Of a stretch of DNA of 27,217 nt, positions 14,807 through 24,484 are shown in pieces. The stretch covers positions 1 to 27,217 of the forward strand of contig JBBTCJ010000004.1 of NCBI GenBank assembly GCA_038043285.1, written 5' to 3'. Positions within the stretch are counted from its first letter, which is position 1, and every line of letters begins with the position of its first letter. The notes below the pieces were generated by a model. The model did not search any database. It saw nothing but the letters and a program-made list of their open reading frames with translations, and had not been told where the DNA came from. This stretch comes from JBBTCJ01 sp038043285 (GTDB lineage Bacteria > Planctomycetota > Phycisphaerae > UBA1845). A program made the position numbers and the translations under genes.

Positions 14807-17800
14807 ATGAATTCACGCCTCTGTCTGTGCATGGTGGTTGGATGTTGGGCCGGCACGATTCATCCCGCCCAGGCGGAAGTGACGGTCGATTCCAGCATCT
14901 TCGGCGACTTGGAGGCGCGGGCAATCGGTCCGGCCGTCATGAGCGGACGGATCAGCGCCCTGGATGCCGCCGTCGTCAAAGACCGCCTGACGATCTACGT
15001 CGGGGCTGCCGGCGGCGGAGTCTGGAAGTCCATCAACGGCGGGACAACCTTCAAGGCCGTGTTCGACGAGCACACGCAGTCGATCGGCGCGATCGCTGTC
15101 GACCGAAAGAACCCTGAAGTCGTCTGGGTCGGAACCGGCGAAGCCTGGACGCGGAACAGCGTCTCCGTCGGCACGGGAGTCTACAAAACCAAGGACGGCG
15201 GCGACAACTGGGAAAACGTCGGGTTGAAGGACTCCGAGCGCATCGTCAAGGTGCTCATTGATCCGACCCATAGCGACACCGTCTTCGTATGCGCCACCGG
15301 ACACCTGTGGAACGCCAACGAGGAGCGAGGCGTCTATAAGACCACCGACGGCGGCAAGACCTGGGAGCGCGTGTTGTTCGTGGACGAAAACACCGGCTGC
15401 GGCGACCTCGCCATGGATCCGCAGGATCCCAAACATCTCTACGCGGGCATGTGGCAGTTCCGCCGTTATCCCTACTTCTTCGAGTCCGGCGGCCCGGGCA
15501 GTGGACTGTACAAATCGGCGGACGGCGGAAAGACCTGGGAGAAGGCGACATCCGGCATGCCCGAAGGGAAGATCGGCCGCATCGCGGTCGCGGTGGCGCC
15601 ATCTCGCCCCAGCGTCGTCTACGCGACGATCGAATCGGAGAAAACCGCGTGCTATCGCTCAGAAGACCTGGGCGAATCCTGGGTCCGCGCCGGCACGACC
15701 GGCAACGTCGAGGGACGACCTTTCTACTTCTCGTTGCTGCTCGTGGATCCGCAGGACTACAACCGCGTATACAAGCCGGGCGGGATGACCTCCGTCAGCA
15801 CCGATGGCGGGGAAACCTGGTCCGGCCTGGGCGGCGGTACGCATCCGGACCATCACGCCTTGTGGATCAACCCCGCCAATCCGAACCACCTGCTGGTGGG
15901 GACCGACGGCGGCGTCTATGTGTCGTACGACCGCGGCATGAACTGGACGTTTGTGAAGTCGCTTCCCGTGTCGCAGTTCTACCACGTGGATTACGACATG
16001 CAGGATCCCTACAACGTGTACGGCGGGCTTCAGGACAACGGCACGTGGATGGGGCCTTCGCGTACGCCGTCGGGAATCCAGAACAAGCACTGGGACAACA
16101 TCGGCTTCGGCGACGGGTTTCACGCCCATGTCGATCGCGGCGACTCGGGCATCGTTTACGTCGAATGGCAGGGCGGACGAATCCTCCGCGTCAAGAAGTC
16201 GACCGGTGAGGCGAAGGACATACAGCCGCTGCAAGGCCAGGGCGACCCGAAATACCGGTTCAACTGGAACGCCCCGATTCACCTCAGTCCCAACCGAACC
16301 GACACCCTCTACGTCGGCGGACAATTCCTCTTTCGCTCGCGGGATCGTGGGGAAAAGTGGGAGAAGATTTCACCCGACCTCACGACCAATGATCCCGAAA
16401 AGCAGAAGCAGATCGACTCCGGCGGAGTCACCCCGGACAACTCCACCGCGGAAAACCATTGCACCATCTTCACCATCGCCGAGTCGCCCCGGAACGAAAA
16501 CCTCGTCTGGGTCGGCACCGACGACGGCAACGTGCAGGTCACCCGCGACGGCGGAAAGAACTGGACCAACGTCACCGCCAACGTGCCCGACCTTCCGAAG
16601 TGCACCTGGGTGTCAACCATCGAGCCAAGTCGTCACGCCGAGGGAACCGCCTACGCGACGTTCGATGGCCACATGACCGGCGATATGAAGGTCCATGTCT
16701 ACAGGACCGACGACTTCGGCAAGACCTGGACGTCGCTATCCACGGACCAGATGGAAGGGTACGCCCATTGCATCCGCGAGGATCCGGTCAATCCCGACCT
16801 GTTGTTCCTGGGAACGGAGTTCGGATTGTACGTTTCCATCGACGGCGGGAAGAACTGGGCGCGCTTCAAGAACAAGCTGCCCAAAGTCGCCGTCCGCGAC
16901 CTGGTCATCCATCCGCGCGAGAACGATCTGATTCTTGCCACCCACGGTCGAGGCGTGTACATCATCGACGACATCACGCCGTTGCGCAAGCTGACAAAAG
17001 ACTTGTTGGAATCGGAGGTCGCGTTCCTGGAAGGCCGCCCGACGTCCATGCTGGTTCCCGCCGGCTCGCAGGAGTTCCCCGGCGACGACGAGTTCGTGGG
17101 GCAAAACCCGTCCTCCGGCGCACAAATCGTTTACTACCTCAAGAAGCGTCACATGATCGGAGACATGAAGTTGGAGGTTCTCGATCCCGCGGGCAAGGTG
17201 CTGGCGACGCTCCCCGGCGGAAAGCGAAAGGGCATCAATCGCGTCGCCTGGAACACGCGTCTGAAAGCGCCCAAGGTCGCCCCGGCCGCGACCCTGGCCG
17301 GTCAGCAGTGGTCCTTTTTCGGACCGCAGGTCGCCGAGGGAACCTATGGCGTTCGGGTGCTGAAGGGGGACGAGAAGCACGAGGGGAAGTTCACGCTGGT
17401 GATGGATCCGCGGGCGGACTACACGCCCGAAGGACGCGCCCTGCAGGACAAGACCGTGATGCGGCTCTACGGCATGGTCGAGCGACTGACCTATGTCGTC
17501 GACGCCGTTGTGGATGCGCAGGAACAGCTCAAAGCGCGGATGGCGAAAGCCGGCGAGGGCGGCGAGCTGCGCCAGACCGTCAAACAGCTTCACGACGACC
17601 TGGAGATCTTCCGCAAGACGCTCGTCGCCACGCGCAAGGGCGGGTTCATCGCCGGCGAGGAACAGCTGCGCGAGGAGCTGACCAGTCTGTACGGGGCGGT
17701 CAATGGGTACGAGGGGACGCCGACCGATTCACAGGTACAGAACATGGAAGCACTCGAAGCCCGCCTGAAGGAGGCCGAGGAGAAACTCGCCTCGTTGATC

Positions 17801-17905
17801 GCGGAGAAGATCAATTCCCTCGGCGATCGACTGAAGGCCGGCGGTCTCGAACCCGTCAAGGCCATGTCCAAGGAGGATTGGCGGGCCAAGGAATCCAATC
17901 GCTAG
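14807..17905 (+). CDS. exported sortilin/VPS10-like beta-propeller protein with Asp-box repeats
   Basis: The product is 1032 residues, normal for this group, often annotated as 'glycosyl hydrolase'. A signal peptide (ending HPAQAE, about residue 23) precedes a propeller of about 690 residues with eleven Asp-box/BNR motifs of the S-x-D-x-G-x-x-W type. They lie near residues 73, 127, 178, 235, 284, 330, 372, 510, 578, 633 and 676 (e.g. KTTDGGKTW, VSIDGGKNW). A FlgD-like Ig section follows at about 785-860 (GDMKLEVLDPAGKVLATLPG), then a helical C-terminal region. Asp boxes are structural, so hydrolase activity is not established; many such proteins probably bind ligands or glycans outside the cytoplasm. 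AAGGA at 14794-14798 (spacing 8) supports the start. It is in line with the other exported products of this stretch. Confidence 0.88.
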   Translation: MNSRLCLCMVVGCWAGTIHPAQAEVTVDSSIFGDLEARAIGPAVMSGRISALDAAVVKDRLTIYVGAAGGGVWKSINGGTTFKAVFDEHTQSIGAIAVDRKNPEVVWVGTGEAWTRNSVSVGTGVYKTKDGGDNWENVGLKDSERIVKVLIDPTHSDTVFVCATGHLWNANEERGVYKTTDGGKTWERVLFVDENTGCGDLAMDPQDPKHLYAGMWQFRRYPYFFESGGPGSGLYKSADGGKTWEKATSGMPEGKIGRIAVAVAPSRPSVVYATIESEKTACYRSEDLGESWVRAGTTGNVEGRPFYFSLLLVDPQDYNRVYKPGGMTSVSTDGGETWSGLGGGTHPDHHALWINPANPNHLLVGTDGGVYVSYDRGMNWTFVKSLPVSQFYHVDYDMQDPYNVYGGLQDNGTWMGPSRTPSGIQNKHWDNIGFGDGFHAHVDRGDSGIVYVEWQGGRILRVKKSTGEAKDIQPLQGQGDPKYRFNWNAPIHLSPNRTDTLYVGGQFLFRSRDRGEKWEKISPDLTTNDPEKQKQIDSGGVTPDNSTAENHCTIFTIAESPRNENLVWVGTDDGNVQVTRDGGKNWTNVTANVPDLPKCTWVSTIEPSRHAEGTAYATFDGHMTGDMKVHVYRTDDFGKTWTSLSTDQMEGYAHCIREDPVNPDLLFLGTEFGLYVSIDGGKNWARFKNKLPKVAVRDLVIHPRENDLILATHGRGVYIIDDITPLRKLTKDLLESEVAFLEGRPTSMLVPAGSQEFPGDDEFVGQNPSSGAQIVYYLKKRHMIGDMKLEVLDPAGKVLATLPGGKRKGINRVAWNTRLKAPKVAPAATLAGQQWSFFGPQVAEGTYGVRVLKGDEKHEGKFTLVMDPRADYTPEGRALQDKTVMRLYGMVERLTYVVDAVVDAQEQLKARMAKAGEGGELRQTVKQLHDDLEIFRKTLVATRKGGFIAGEEQLREELTSLYGAVNGYEGTPTDSQVQNMEALEARLKEAEEKLASLIAEKINSLGDRLKAGGLEPVKAMSKEDWRAKESNR

Positions 17906-18250
17906 CCGCCCTCCATGGGTGTACGTCTCGGTAAGTTTGTGTCGGATTGCGTCTGGCCGGGGCGGCAGTGCTGGGAACGGCGTCCTGACCGCGGTACACT
18001 GTGTGGCAGGCGGTTTGCGTCAAACCGCTTGGGTGAGTCGAAGCGCGAGTGCTGCGCCTCGGCCGTTCTTTTGCGTGGACAAGTTGAGAAAGCGGCGGGC
18101 CTGATGGTCCGATGCATCCCTGGCGGGTGCGAGGCGGCGTTCTGCGGACGCCGTTCCGGAAGTGGCCCGCGTCGTAGCCTGGTCGTGTGCCCACTCCTGC
18201 GTCTGAGTGGCCCACGACCGGTGGTCGAAACCCCCGAAGGAGCATGTTCG
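17906..18250. other. 345-bp non-coding gap with two small hairpins
   Basis: No gene is supported here; the open frame starting at 17915 runs into the next gene but lacks a ribosome binding site and coding-like composition. A perfect hairpin, GCGGTTT (18010-18016) with AAACCGC (18022-18028) and loop GCGTC, may be a weak terminator for the preceding gene or an operator, but no T run follows. A second small stem, CGACC-GGT-GGTCG at 18215-18227, lies 8 nt before the next gene's Shine-Dalgarno site. No convincing promoter was found. Confidence 0.5.
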
Positions 18251-20131
18251 ATGAAATCAGCTTTGCGTCATCTCGTGTTGTGGACTGTTGCCCTGTCGGC
18301 GGTCAACACCTTTGGGGCGGACCCGTGGAAAGGGGCGCTGTCAACGATCCCGGCGGATGCCATGGCGTTCCTCTGCATTCCCAACGTCAAGCAGGTCGAC
18401 GCGGACTATCAGCAGGCGATCGTGAATTTCGGTCTTCAGCCGTTCGTTTCGCCGCCCGCGAATTCGCTGCTGGCCATGTTGAAATCTCGCCTCCCGCTGG
18501 CGGAGCAGCTCGACGAGAACGGCGCACTGGTCTTCGTGCTGCTGCCGGCGATGACCCTGCCGGAGCTGCAAGCCAAACAGGCCTTCGTGATCCCGGTGAA
18601 GGATCCCAAGGCCGCCATTGAGGCGATGCAAGGGCAGGCCGCCGAGGGCGGACTGTATACCGTGCAGCTTCTGAACATGCCTGCGGTGGCGATGACCACC
18701 GAGCATCACGTCATCGTGGCCATGTCTCCCGAGGCCGCAAAGGCGATGAAGGAGAAGACCGCCGGCATCGACTCGACGCTGAAGCCGCATGAGCTGAAGT
18801 CGCTTGAGGGACTGGATTTCGCGGTCTGGCTCAACGCCGAGAAGCTCATCCAAATGGTCAAGCCGATGATCGACGGGATGCTCGTGCCCATGATGATGAT
18901 GCAGGCATCCCAGGGTGGGCCGGCCGCCGCCCAGGCGGAGATGAACAAGAAGAACATCGACATGCTGGTCAACGGCATGGCGACGCTCACCGTCGGCCTC
19001 TCGCTTGACAATCCCGGCGTCGGATTGCGGTTTGCGATGACCGCCCGCGCCGGAAGCGATCTGGCGTCGCAGGTGAAGGTCAAGCCGACCACGGAATCAC
19101 TTCTGAAGGGGTTGCCGGCGTCGGAATATCTGGTGGCCTTCGGGCAGACGACTCATCCCGAGGCGGCGGCGTCGGCCATGAACACCATCGACGGCGGTTT
19201 GAAGGCCCTGCTGACGTCGAGCGGCTTGGAGATCGACCCGCAGCGGGTGACCGAGCTTCAGACGCTGCTGAAGGAATGGGCGCCGATGACCACCTCGGCG
19301 CGGGGCACGGTGGACGCGTTGCCCGCCGGCGAGAACGGCTTGCTCGGGGTGTCGCTGCTGATGGAGACCACCGACGCCGGCAAGTGGATCGAGCACTTCG
19401 GGAAGATGGTCGGGCTGGTGAAGCAGATCGCGTCGGACGTGGCCGCAAAAAAGGGCGGAGACCAGGCCAAGGAGATCACGCCGATTCTCGATGCCGTGAC
19501 CTTTGACGAAAAGGGCGAGGACGTCGGCGGTGTCAACGTCCGTCACTTCAAGGTCGATATCGACAAGATCGCCAAATCCCAGGACGGCGATGAGGAGGAT
19601 CTCGAGGAAGCCAAGAAAATCATCGGCAAGGAGGGTGTGGTCATCCGCGTCGCCCCGGCCGACGGCAAGAAGGTGCTGGTCGCGTTCGGAGGCGGAAAGG
19701 CGCGAATGTCGTCGCTGATTGAGGCGGCCAAGAAGGGTGACGCGCCGCTGGAGATGGACGCGGGAATCAAAAAGGTGTCCGCCGTCGGTCCGAAGGAACG
19801 GGCGTCCGTGATGTACGTCGCCGGGGATCGGATCGTGCGCTTCATCCAAACGGTCCAGAGGACGCTCGAGGCCGATGTACTCCCCATTGAAGTTCCGCAG
19901 ATCAACGCCCCACTGGCGCTGACCAGCACCGGCGGAGACGGATGGGGTCAGTTTGAGCTTTTCTTTCCCACTGATCTGGTCGTCGCCGGGAAGGACACGG
20001 TCATGATGATGATGGCCTCCCAGGGCGGACCGCAGGGATCCGCGGCCCATGGTCCCAAGAAAACCAAGGGCGGCGACGGCAAAGAGAGCGACAAAGAGGA
20101 CGACGAAGACGAGGAAGACGACGACGAGTAG
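18251..20131 (+). CDS. exported protein of unknown function with acidic C-terminal tail
   Basis: The product is 626 residues: a signal peptide (about residues 1-23, ending NTFGA), a long alpha/beta region without recognisable catalytic motifs, and a tail of about 20 residues almost entirely Asp, Glu and Lys (KESDKEDDEDEEDDDE). A Met-rich segment (VPMMMMQASQGGP near residue 213) recurs in similar form near residue 584 (VMMMMASQGGP), which hints at duplicated domain edges. Repeated assessment-like phrases (LPASEYLVAFGQ, LDFAVWLNAEKL) occur in both halves. The start is fixed by AAGGAG at 18237-18242, spacing 8. The next gene, also encoding a secreted protein, begins 74 bp downstream and the SppA gene follows that. 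I do not recognise the family. Confidence 0.7.
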   Translation: MKSALRHLVLWTVALSAVNTFGADPWKGALSTIPADAMAFLCIPNVKQVDADYQQAIVNFGLQPFVSPPANSLLAMLKSRLPLAEQLDENGALVFVLLPAMTLPELQAKQAFVIPVKDPKAAIEAMQGQAAEGGLYTVQLLNMPAVAMTTEHHVIVAMSPEAAKAMKEKTAGIDSTLKPHELKSLEGLDFAVWLNAEKLIQMVKPMIDGMLVPMMMMQASQGGPAAAQAEMNKKNIDMLVNGMATLTVGLSLDNPGVGLRFAMTARAGSDLASQVKVKPTTESLLKGLPASEYLVAFGQTTHPEAAASAMNTIDGGLKALLTSSGLEIDPQRVTELQTLLKEWAPMTTSARGTVDALPAGENGLLGVSLLMETTDAGKWIEHFGKMVGLVKQIASDVAAKKGGDQAKEITPILDAVTFDEKGEDVGGVNVRHFKVDIDKIAKSQDGDEEDLEEAKKIIGKEGVVIRVAPADGKKVLVAFGGGKARMSSLIEAAKKGDAPLEMDAGIKKVSAVGPKERASVMYVAGDRIVRFIQTVQRTLEADVLPIEVPQINAPLALTSTGGDGWGQFELFFPTDLVVAGKDTVMMMMASQGGPQGSAAHGPKKTKGGDGKESDKEDDEDEEDDDE

Positions 20132-20192
20132 TCGTCCGGCAGGGTTGCCGACTTCCAGCAGGCCGGACGGCTCCGAAGAACCGGGGCAATCG

Positions 20193-20199
20193 AAGGAGG
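20193..20199 (+). promoter_or_regulatory. strong ribosome binding site deciding a GTG start
   Basis: AAGGAGG lies 6 nt before GTG 20206. It is the best Shine-Dalgarno match seen in the window and justifies a GTG start where no nearby ATG has support. Confidence 0.7.
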
Positions 20200-20205
20200 C
20201 TGGCG

Positions 20206-22500
20206 GTGTTCCACCGAAACCACCTAGGGCTATGGATCGTTCTAGCGGCGACCTGTCTATCTTTTTTCGGCGCCGGAGAGCGATCGGCATTCGCCTTGCA
20301 GGAGTCGAAGGCGGAGGAGCCGCCCGACAAAGATTCCGGCGAGTCGACTCAGCCCGACCATCAGGCTGGACAGACTGAATCCCAAGGTGAGGCCGTTCGA
20401 CCGGAGCCGGCCGCGGCGCTTCGCCCGCGGCTGGAGGTGCACGTTCCCTCGGTGCGCGGGTTGATCGACGCGGCGAGACGATCTCGCTCCGGGGTCTTCG
20501 CCGCGGTGTTCGAAGAACTTTTCTTTGCCGGCACGGAGGATTCCGTGGACGTCGGCGCGGCCCTCGATCCGGCGGCCCTGCTGCAAGTCGTTGCGGATTG
20601 GCCCGACACTTCGTTGACCGTGTATGTTTTTGCGCCGGACGTCGAGGAACGATCGCGGTTCGCGGTTCAACTCGATTGGCCGATCGCCGATTTGCAACGG
20701 CGGATCGAGCTTGTGCTGTCGCATCCAGGCGTCGGCGGCGCGCTGCAAGGCGTCCGCGTCGGATCGACGGAGGCGGGCGGTTTCGACGTTGCGGTGCAAG
20801 GCCGCGTCCTCGCCCACGCTCTCTCAACAGGCGCTGCCCGTTCCCTCATCGTCTCCCACCGTGATCTGCCCGTTCCAAGCGCTCCGCCGCACGGCGTCAC
20901 GGGGGCGGCGAGCGAATCCCGGCGGCTCCTGGCGGTCCACATGAACGTGGCCGGCACCGAGGCGGATAGCGGCGGGACGGTTTTGTCCACGTTCAGCTTC
21001 CTCACTTCGATTGGTTACACCGCCGAGGTTGGAGATGACGGACTCTGGCACGAGGACGTCACCGTGAATTGGCCGATGATCTCCGGCGTTGGCGTCAAGG
21101 CCATGCTGGGGCAGGTGAAGCAGACGTTCTACGTCCCCGACGAAGCGATGGGCGCGGTGGTGTTGAACGCCGCGATGGGGCCGGGAATGCTCGAAGGTCT
21201 GGTCGGTTTCGGCCCCCAGTTGGTGATGGAAGCGCCGGGACAGATGACCTTGGTCGGCGAGGGCGGGATCGGGCCGATCGTCTCCTCGATCGATTCGGAG
21301 CTTTGCATCGCGCTGCTGCCGGGCGCCGGGTTTCTGCCCATGCCGGATGTGGTCATTCAGGCTCGAATCAAGAATGCCGACGCGGTCGTTGCCAAGCTTC
21401 GGCAAGCCGCACAGAAGGCCAACCAGGGCTTCCGCGAGCGAGAAATGCCCGAACCGTGGCACCACGAAAACCTCCGCGGCCGGAGCATCTTTTTCAATGA
21501 CGGCAGCACGCGCATGCCCGGTGCGATCATGCCGCTGGTGCTCCGCCCGGTGCTCTTCACCACCCGTGAAAAGGACGCGAAGGACCGCGAACGGGATTTT
21601 CTGGTGGTAGCCCTGACGAGCACTTCGCCGTCGCGATTGGCGGCTCGCTGGCTGGACCTGCCGCGATCCGGGAAAGCACGCCGCCTGCCGAGCGTGCGGA
21701 AGGCCAACGGCCAGCTTTGGATCAACTGGGACGTTGCCTTCCGCACCATCAGCCCGTACGTCAACGCCGGCTGGGGGGCGGTCACGGGTCGCCCCCTGCT
21801 CTCATTGTCCAGGGACGTCGCGGCGCAGCTGGCCGACGCGCTGGTGACCGCCAAGGCTGGCTACGCAGGGCTGAGTTTGGAACACCAGGGGCCGGTTCCT
21901 GTCGGCGCCCTCTTGGTTCCGACGTTAGTCGGAATGGCCCTGGAGCCGGACGAGCGCGGCGGCAGCGACGTCGCCCGGGAGCGGCTGGCGTGTCAGCGAC
22001 TGAAAGTTCTCCACCACCATGCGAAGCTGTTTCGCGCGGATATCGGTCGCTGGCCCGCTGAATTATCCGAGCTGGAGGGTTACGTCGATTTCGCGGGTAA
22101 CCCAAGGTTGCTGATGCTGGAGGTTTCGACGAAACGGCGTTGGTCGGAATGGTTCAACCGGTTGTCCGGCGGCGACCGGGACAAGGAGCAAAAGGATGAA
22201 CTCAACGACAGCCCCGCGGCGGAAGTGAAGACCAAGCACTTTGTGATTGAATGGGCCAAGGACTCCTGGCGGCTCGGCGTCACGCCGGGTGCGTTGGAGC
22301 ACCTGGAAAGCCTGTACGTCGATCAAGACGGCGTCATCCATCGGGTGGAAAAGAAGACCGATAAACCAACTGGGAAGGAAGTGTCTTGGCGGCAAGACGT
22401 TGACGAGGAGGACGCGGCGGCGTTCGCGGAGAACGTGTTCGCCAACCTCTCACGCGGGTATGCCGCAGGCGGGCGCTGGCGCCCCACGCAGGAGCTTTGA
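20206..22500 (+). CDS. exported protein of unknown function, upstream partner of sppA
   Basis: The product is 764 residues from a GTG start. A hydrophobic signal segment (about residues 8-30, LGLWIVLAATCLSFFGAGER) is followed by a Pro/Glu/Gln-rich linker of about 45 residues, then a large domain with no recognisable catalytic motif. Near residues 600-635 a helix and loop resembling the pseudopilin pattern appear (LKVLHHHAKLFRADIGRWPA, then ELSELEGYVDF). The C-terminus (residues 680-764) has an alternating charged pattern. It ends 2 bp before the SppA start, so it is very probably co-translated with the peptidase. A link with the preceding 626-residue protein is possible because both are large, exported and unassigned. 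Candidate roles are an envelope substrate or accessory subunit of SppA; that is inference. Confidence 0.7.
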   Translation: MFHRNHLGLWIVLAATCLSFFGAGERSAFALQESKAEEPPDKDSGESTQPDHQAGQTESQGEAVRPEPAAALRPRLEVHVPSVRGLIDAARRSRSGVFAAVFEELFFAGTEDSVDVGAALDPAALLQVVADWPDTSLTVYVFAPDVEERSRFAVQLDWPIADLQRRIELVLSHPGVGGALQGVRVGSTEAGGFDVAVQGRVLAHALSTGAARSLIVSHRDLPVPSAPPHGVTGAASESRRLLAVHMNVAGTEADSGGTVLSTFSFLTSIGYTAEVGDDGLWHEDVTVNWPMISGVGVKAMLGQVKQTFYVPDEAMGAVVLNAAMGPGMLEGLVGFGPQLVMEAPGQMTLVGEGGIGPIVSSIDSELCIALLPGAGFLPMPDVVIQARIKNADAVVAKLRQAAQKANQGFREREMPEPWHHENLRGRSIFFNDGSTRMPGAIMPLVLRPVLFTTREKDAKDRERDFLVVALTSTSPSRLAARWLDLPRSGKARRLPSVRKANGQLWINWDVAFRTISPYVNAGWGAVTGRPLLSLSRDVAAQLADALVTAKAGYAGLSLEHQGPVPVGALLVPTLVGMALEPDERGGSDVARERLACQRLKVLHHHAKLFRADIGRWPAELSELEGYVDFAGNPRLLMLEVSTKRRWSEWFNRLSGGDRDKEQKDELNDSPAAEVKTKHFVIEWAKDSWRLGVTPGALEHLESLYVDQDGVIHRVEKKTDKPTGKEVSWRQDVDEEDAAAFAENVFANLSRGYAAGGRWRPTQEL

Positions 22501-22502
22501 CC

Positions 22503-24443
22503 ATGTCGCGCATTGCCATGTGCTGGATTCTCGGATTGACCTTCGGACTTCCGGTGTTCGCCCAGGAACCGACGAAAGGCGACGAACCAAAGAAGACCGA
22601 GGAACCCAAGAAGATGGACGAGCAGCAACCGGCCGCTGAGTCCGCGGGGGAGTCGAAGAAGGACGAGGACGCCGAGAGTCCGATTCCCAAGCTCGTCGAA
22701 GTGCGCCTCGACGAATACGTCGTCCCGGCACGGATGATCAATCTCCCCATTCCGGGCAAGACGCGAACCTTGCAGGACATCCTGGACCGCTTTGAAAAAT
22801 GGTCCAAGGACGAGCGCGTCGGGGCCGTGCTGCTCAACGTCAGCAACCTGACGCTTCCGCTCGCCGACGTTCAGGAGCTTCGCGGCGGCCTCGCCCGACT
22901 GCACGACGCGAAGAAAAAGGTGTTCGCCTTCCTCAACGCTCCCACGCCGCAGGGTTACTTGCTGGCGAGCGCCGCGGACGAACTGGCCATACCACCGACC
23001 GGCGCCGTGGTCATCCCGGGACTCGGATCACTGTTCCCCTTCATGAAAGGGTACTACCAGTTGCAGGGATTGGAGTTCGAGGTGATCACCGCCGGGCGAT
23101 ACAAATATCCCGGATTCGTCAACTCCCGAGCGCCCAGCGAGTCCTTTCTCGAGGAGTTCAATACCATCCTCGACAGTTGGTACGGCGACTACCGCGACAT
23201 GCTGGTCCACGGGAGGAAGTTGACCGCCGACCAGGCGTCCGCCGCCATAGACGTCGCCCTGTTCGACGCCCACGCCGCCCAGCAACGCGGACTTGTCGAC
23301 CTGCTCGCGTATCAGGACGACTATCGGGAACAGGTTCTGAAACGCGAGAGAATGAGACGCCAGCGCGACGAAGACGACGGCCTGGGGCGGGTCAACTCGA
23401 TCCAGGACTTGATGGAGTTGATCAACGAGACCCTGCGCCAGACGGAGGAGGCGCGGAAGGCCGTCGGTCCCAAGATCGCGGTGCTCCACGCCCGCGGTCC
23501 GATCATCGACCGCAATCTCGGGGCGGCCTACGCCTCGATGGTCATCTGCCGCGACGACTTCCGAAAGGTGGTGGACGAGCTTCGCCGCAACAAGTCGATC
23601 AAAGCCGTGGTCCTGCGCGTCGATTCGCCCGGAGGTTCGGGGTATGCGTCGGACGTGATTTGGCGGGCGCTTCGGGAACTCAACGAGGAGAAGCCGCTGG
23701 TGGTGAGCATGGGTTCGGTGGCCGGATCCGGCGGGTACTACATCGCCTGTCCGGCAAGGCGGATCTTCGCCCAGCCGACGACCATCACCGGGTCCATCGG
23801 CGTCATCGGCATGATGCAATGCGCGCAGTCGGCGCTCAACCGCATGGACTTTGAGATCACTCCGATGCAGCGCGGCGCCAGAGCGCTGCTCGGCGCGCCG
23901 CACCGCGAGTTGTCCAAGGAAAACCGGGCGTTCATCCAGGACTACATCAACAATTTCTACGGCATCTTCGTGGAGCGCGTCGCGGTGACGCGGCGAATCC
24001 CCGTAGAGCGCGTACGCGAGATCGCCGAGGGACGCATCTACACCGGTCGGCAGGCCAAGGATATCGGCCTGGTCGACGAACTCGGCGGACTCGAAGACGC
24101 CATCCGCTCGGCGCGGCAGTTGGCGGAAATCCCGCCCAGCGCCGAGGTGCGCATGGTTCACTATCCACGTCCCAGCAGCCTGGGAGAGATCTTCGAAAGC
24201 CTCGGCGCCATGGGCGTGCCGGCGGGGGTGAACGCCCTCCTGCGCCTGGCATCCGCCGCACCAGTGATGAGCTTCGATCAGCAACTGCTAACCTTCTCGG
24301 CGCGGCTTGAACCGCTGTGCTGGATGGCCATGCCGGACTTGTCGCCCTCGCCGACGATGCCGCCGGAGTTGTTGCAGCGGTTGATGACCGGGCCGACGCA
24401 GCCGCTGGGCGTGTCCGATCTCCTCCCCGCGCAGCCGGATTGA
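22503..24443 (+). CDS. sppA: signal peptide peptidase SppA, long (67K) type
   Basis: The product is 646 residues, near the roughly 620 of E. coli SppA, with two related S49 domains. SppA cleaves residual signal peptides in the cytoplasmic membrane using a Ser-Lys dyad. Lys201 (AGRYKYPGFVNS) in the N-terminal half and Ser409 (GSVAGSGGYYIAC) in the C-terminal half match the positions expected from E. coli (Lys209, Ser409). Further family features are the loop VVLRVDSPGGSGYASDVIW and TTITGSIGVIGMM. A signal-like N-terminus (MSRIAMCWILGLTFGLPVFAQ) is followed by a Lys/Glu/Pro-rich linker (residues 21-60) not present in E. coli SppA. ATG 22503 has AGGAG at 22490-22494 (spacing 8) and lies 2 bp after the preceding stop; a TTG at 22497 is an alternative. 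Confidence 0.93.
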   Translation: MSRIAMCWILGLTFGLPVFAQEPTKGDEPKKTEEPKKMDEQQPAAESAGESKKDEDAESPIPKLVEVRLDEYVVPARMINLPIPGKTRTLQDILDRFEKWSKDERVGAVLLNVSNLTLPLADVQELRGGLARLHDAKKKVFAFLNAPTPQGYLLASAADELAIPPTGAVVIPGLGSLFPFMKGYYQLQGLEFEVITAGRYKYPGFVNSRAPSESFLEEFNTILDSWYGDYRDMLVHGRKLTADQASAAIDVALFDAHAAQQRGLVDLLAYQDDYREQVLKRERMRRQRDEDDGLGRVNSIQDLMELINETLRQTEEARKAVGPKIAVLHARGPIIDRNLGAAYASMVICRDDFRKVVDELRRNKSIKAVVLRVDSPGGSGYASDVIWRALRELNEEKPLVVSMGSVAGSGGYYIACPARRIFAQPTTITGSIGVIGMMQCAQSALNRMDFEITPMQRGARALLGAPHRELSKENRAFIQDYINNFYGIFVERVAVTRRIPVERVREIAEGRIYTGRQAKDIGLVDELGGLEDAIRSARQLAEIPPSAEVRMVHYPRPSSLGEIFESLGAMGVPAGVNALLRLASAAPVMSFDQQLLTFSARLEPLCWMAMPDLSPSPTMPPELLQRLMTGPTQPLGVSDLLPAQPD

Positions 24444-24484
24444 TCCGTAACCGCTGGAACGCAGAGTGATAGTGCATCCTAGAA

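Noticed and set aside
19097..20827. 576-residue minus-strand open frame
   Set aside because: It is antisense to two plus-strand genes with signal peptides and ribosome binding sites, and its translation is low-complexity Arg-rich.
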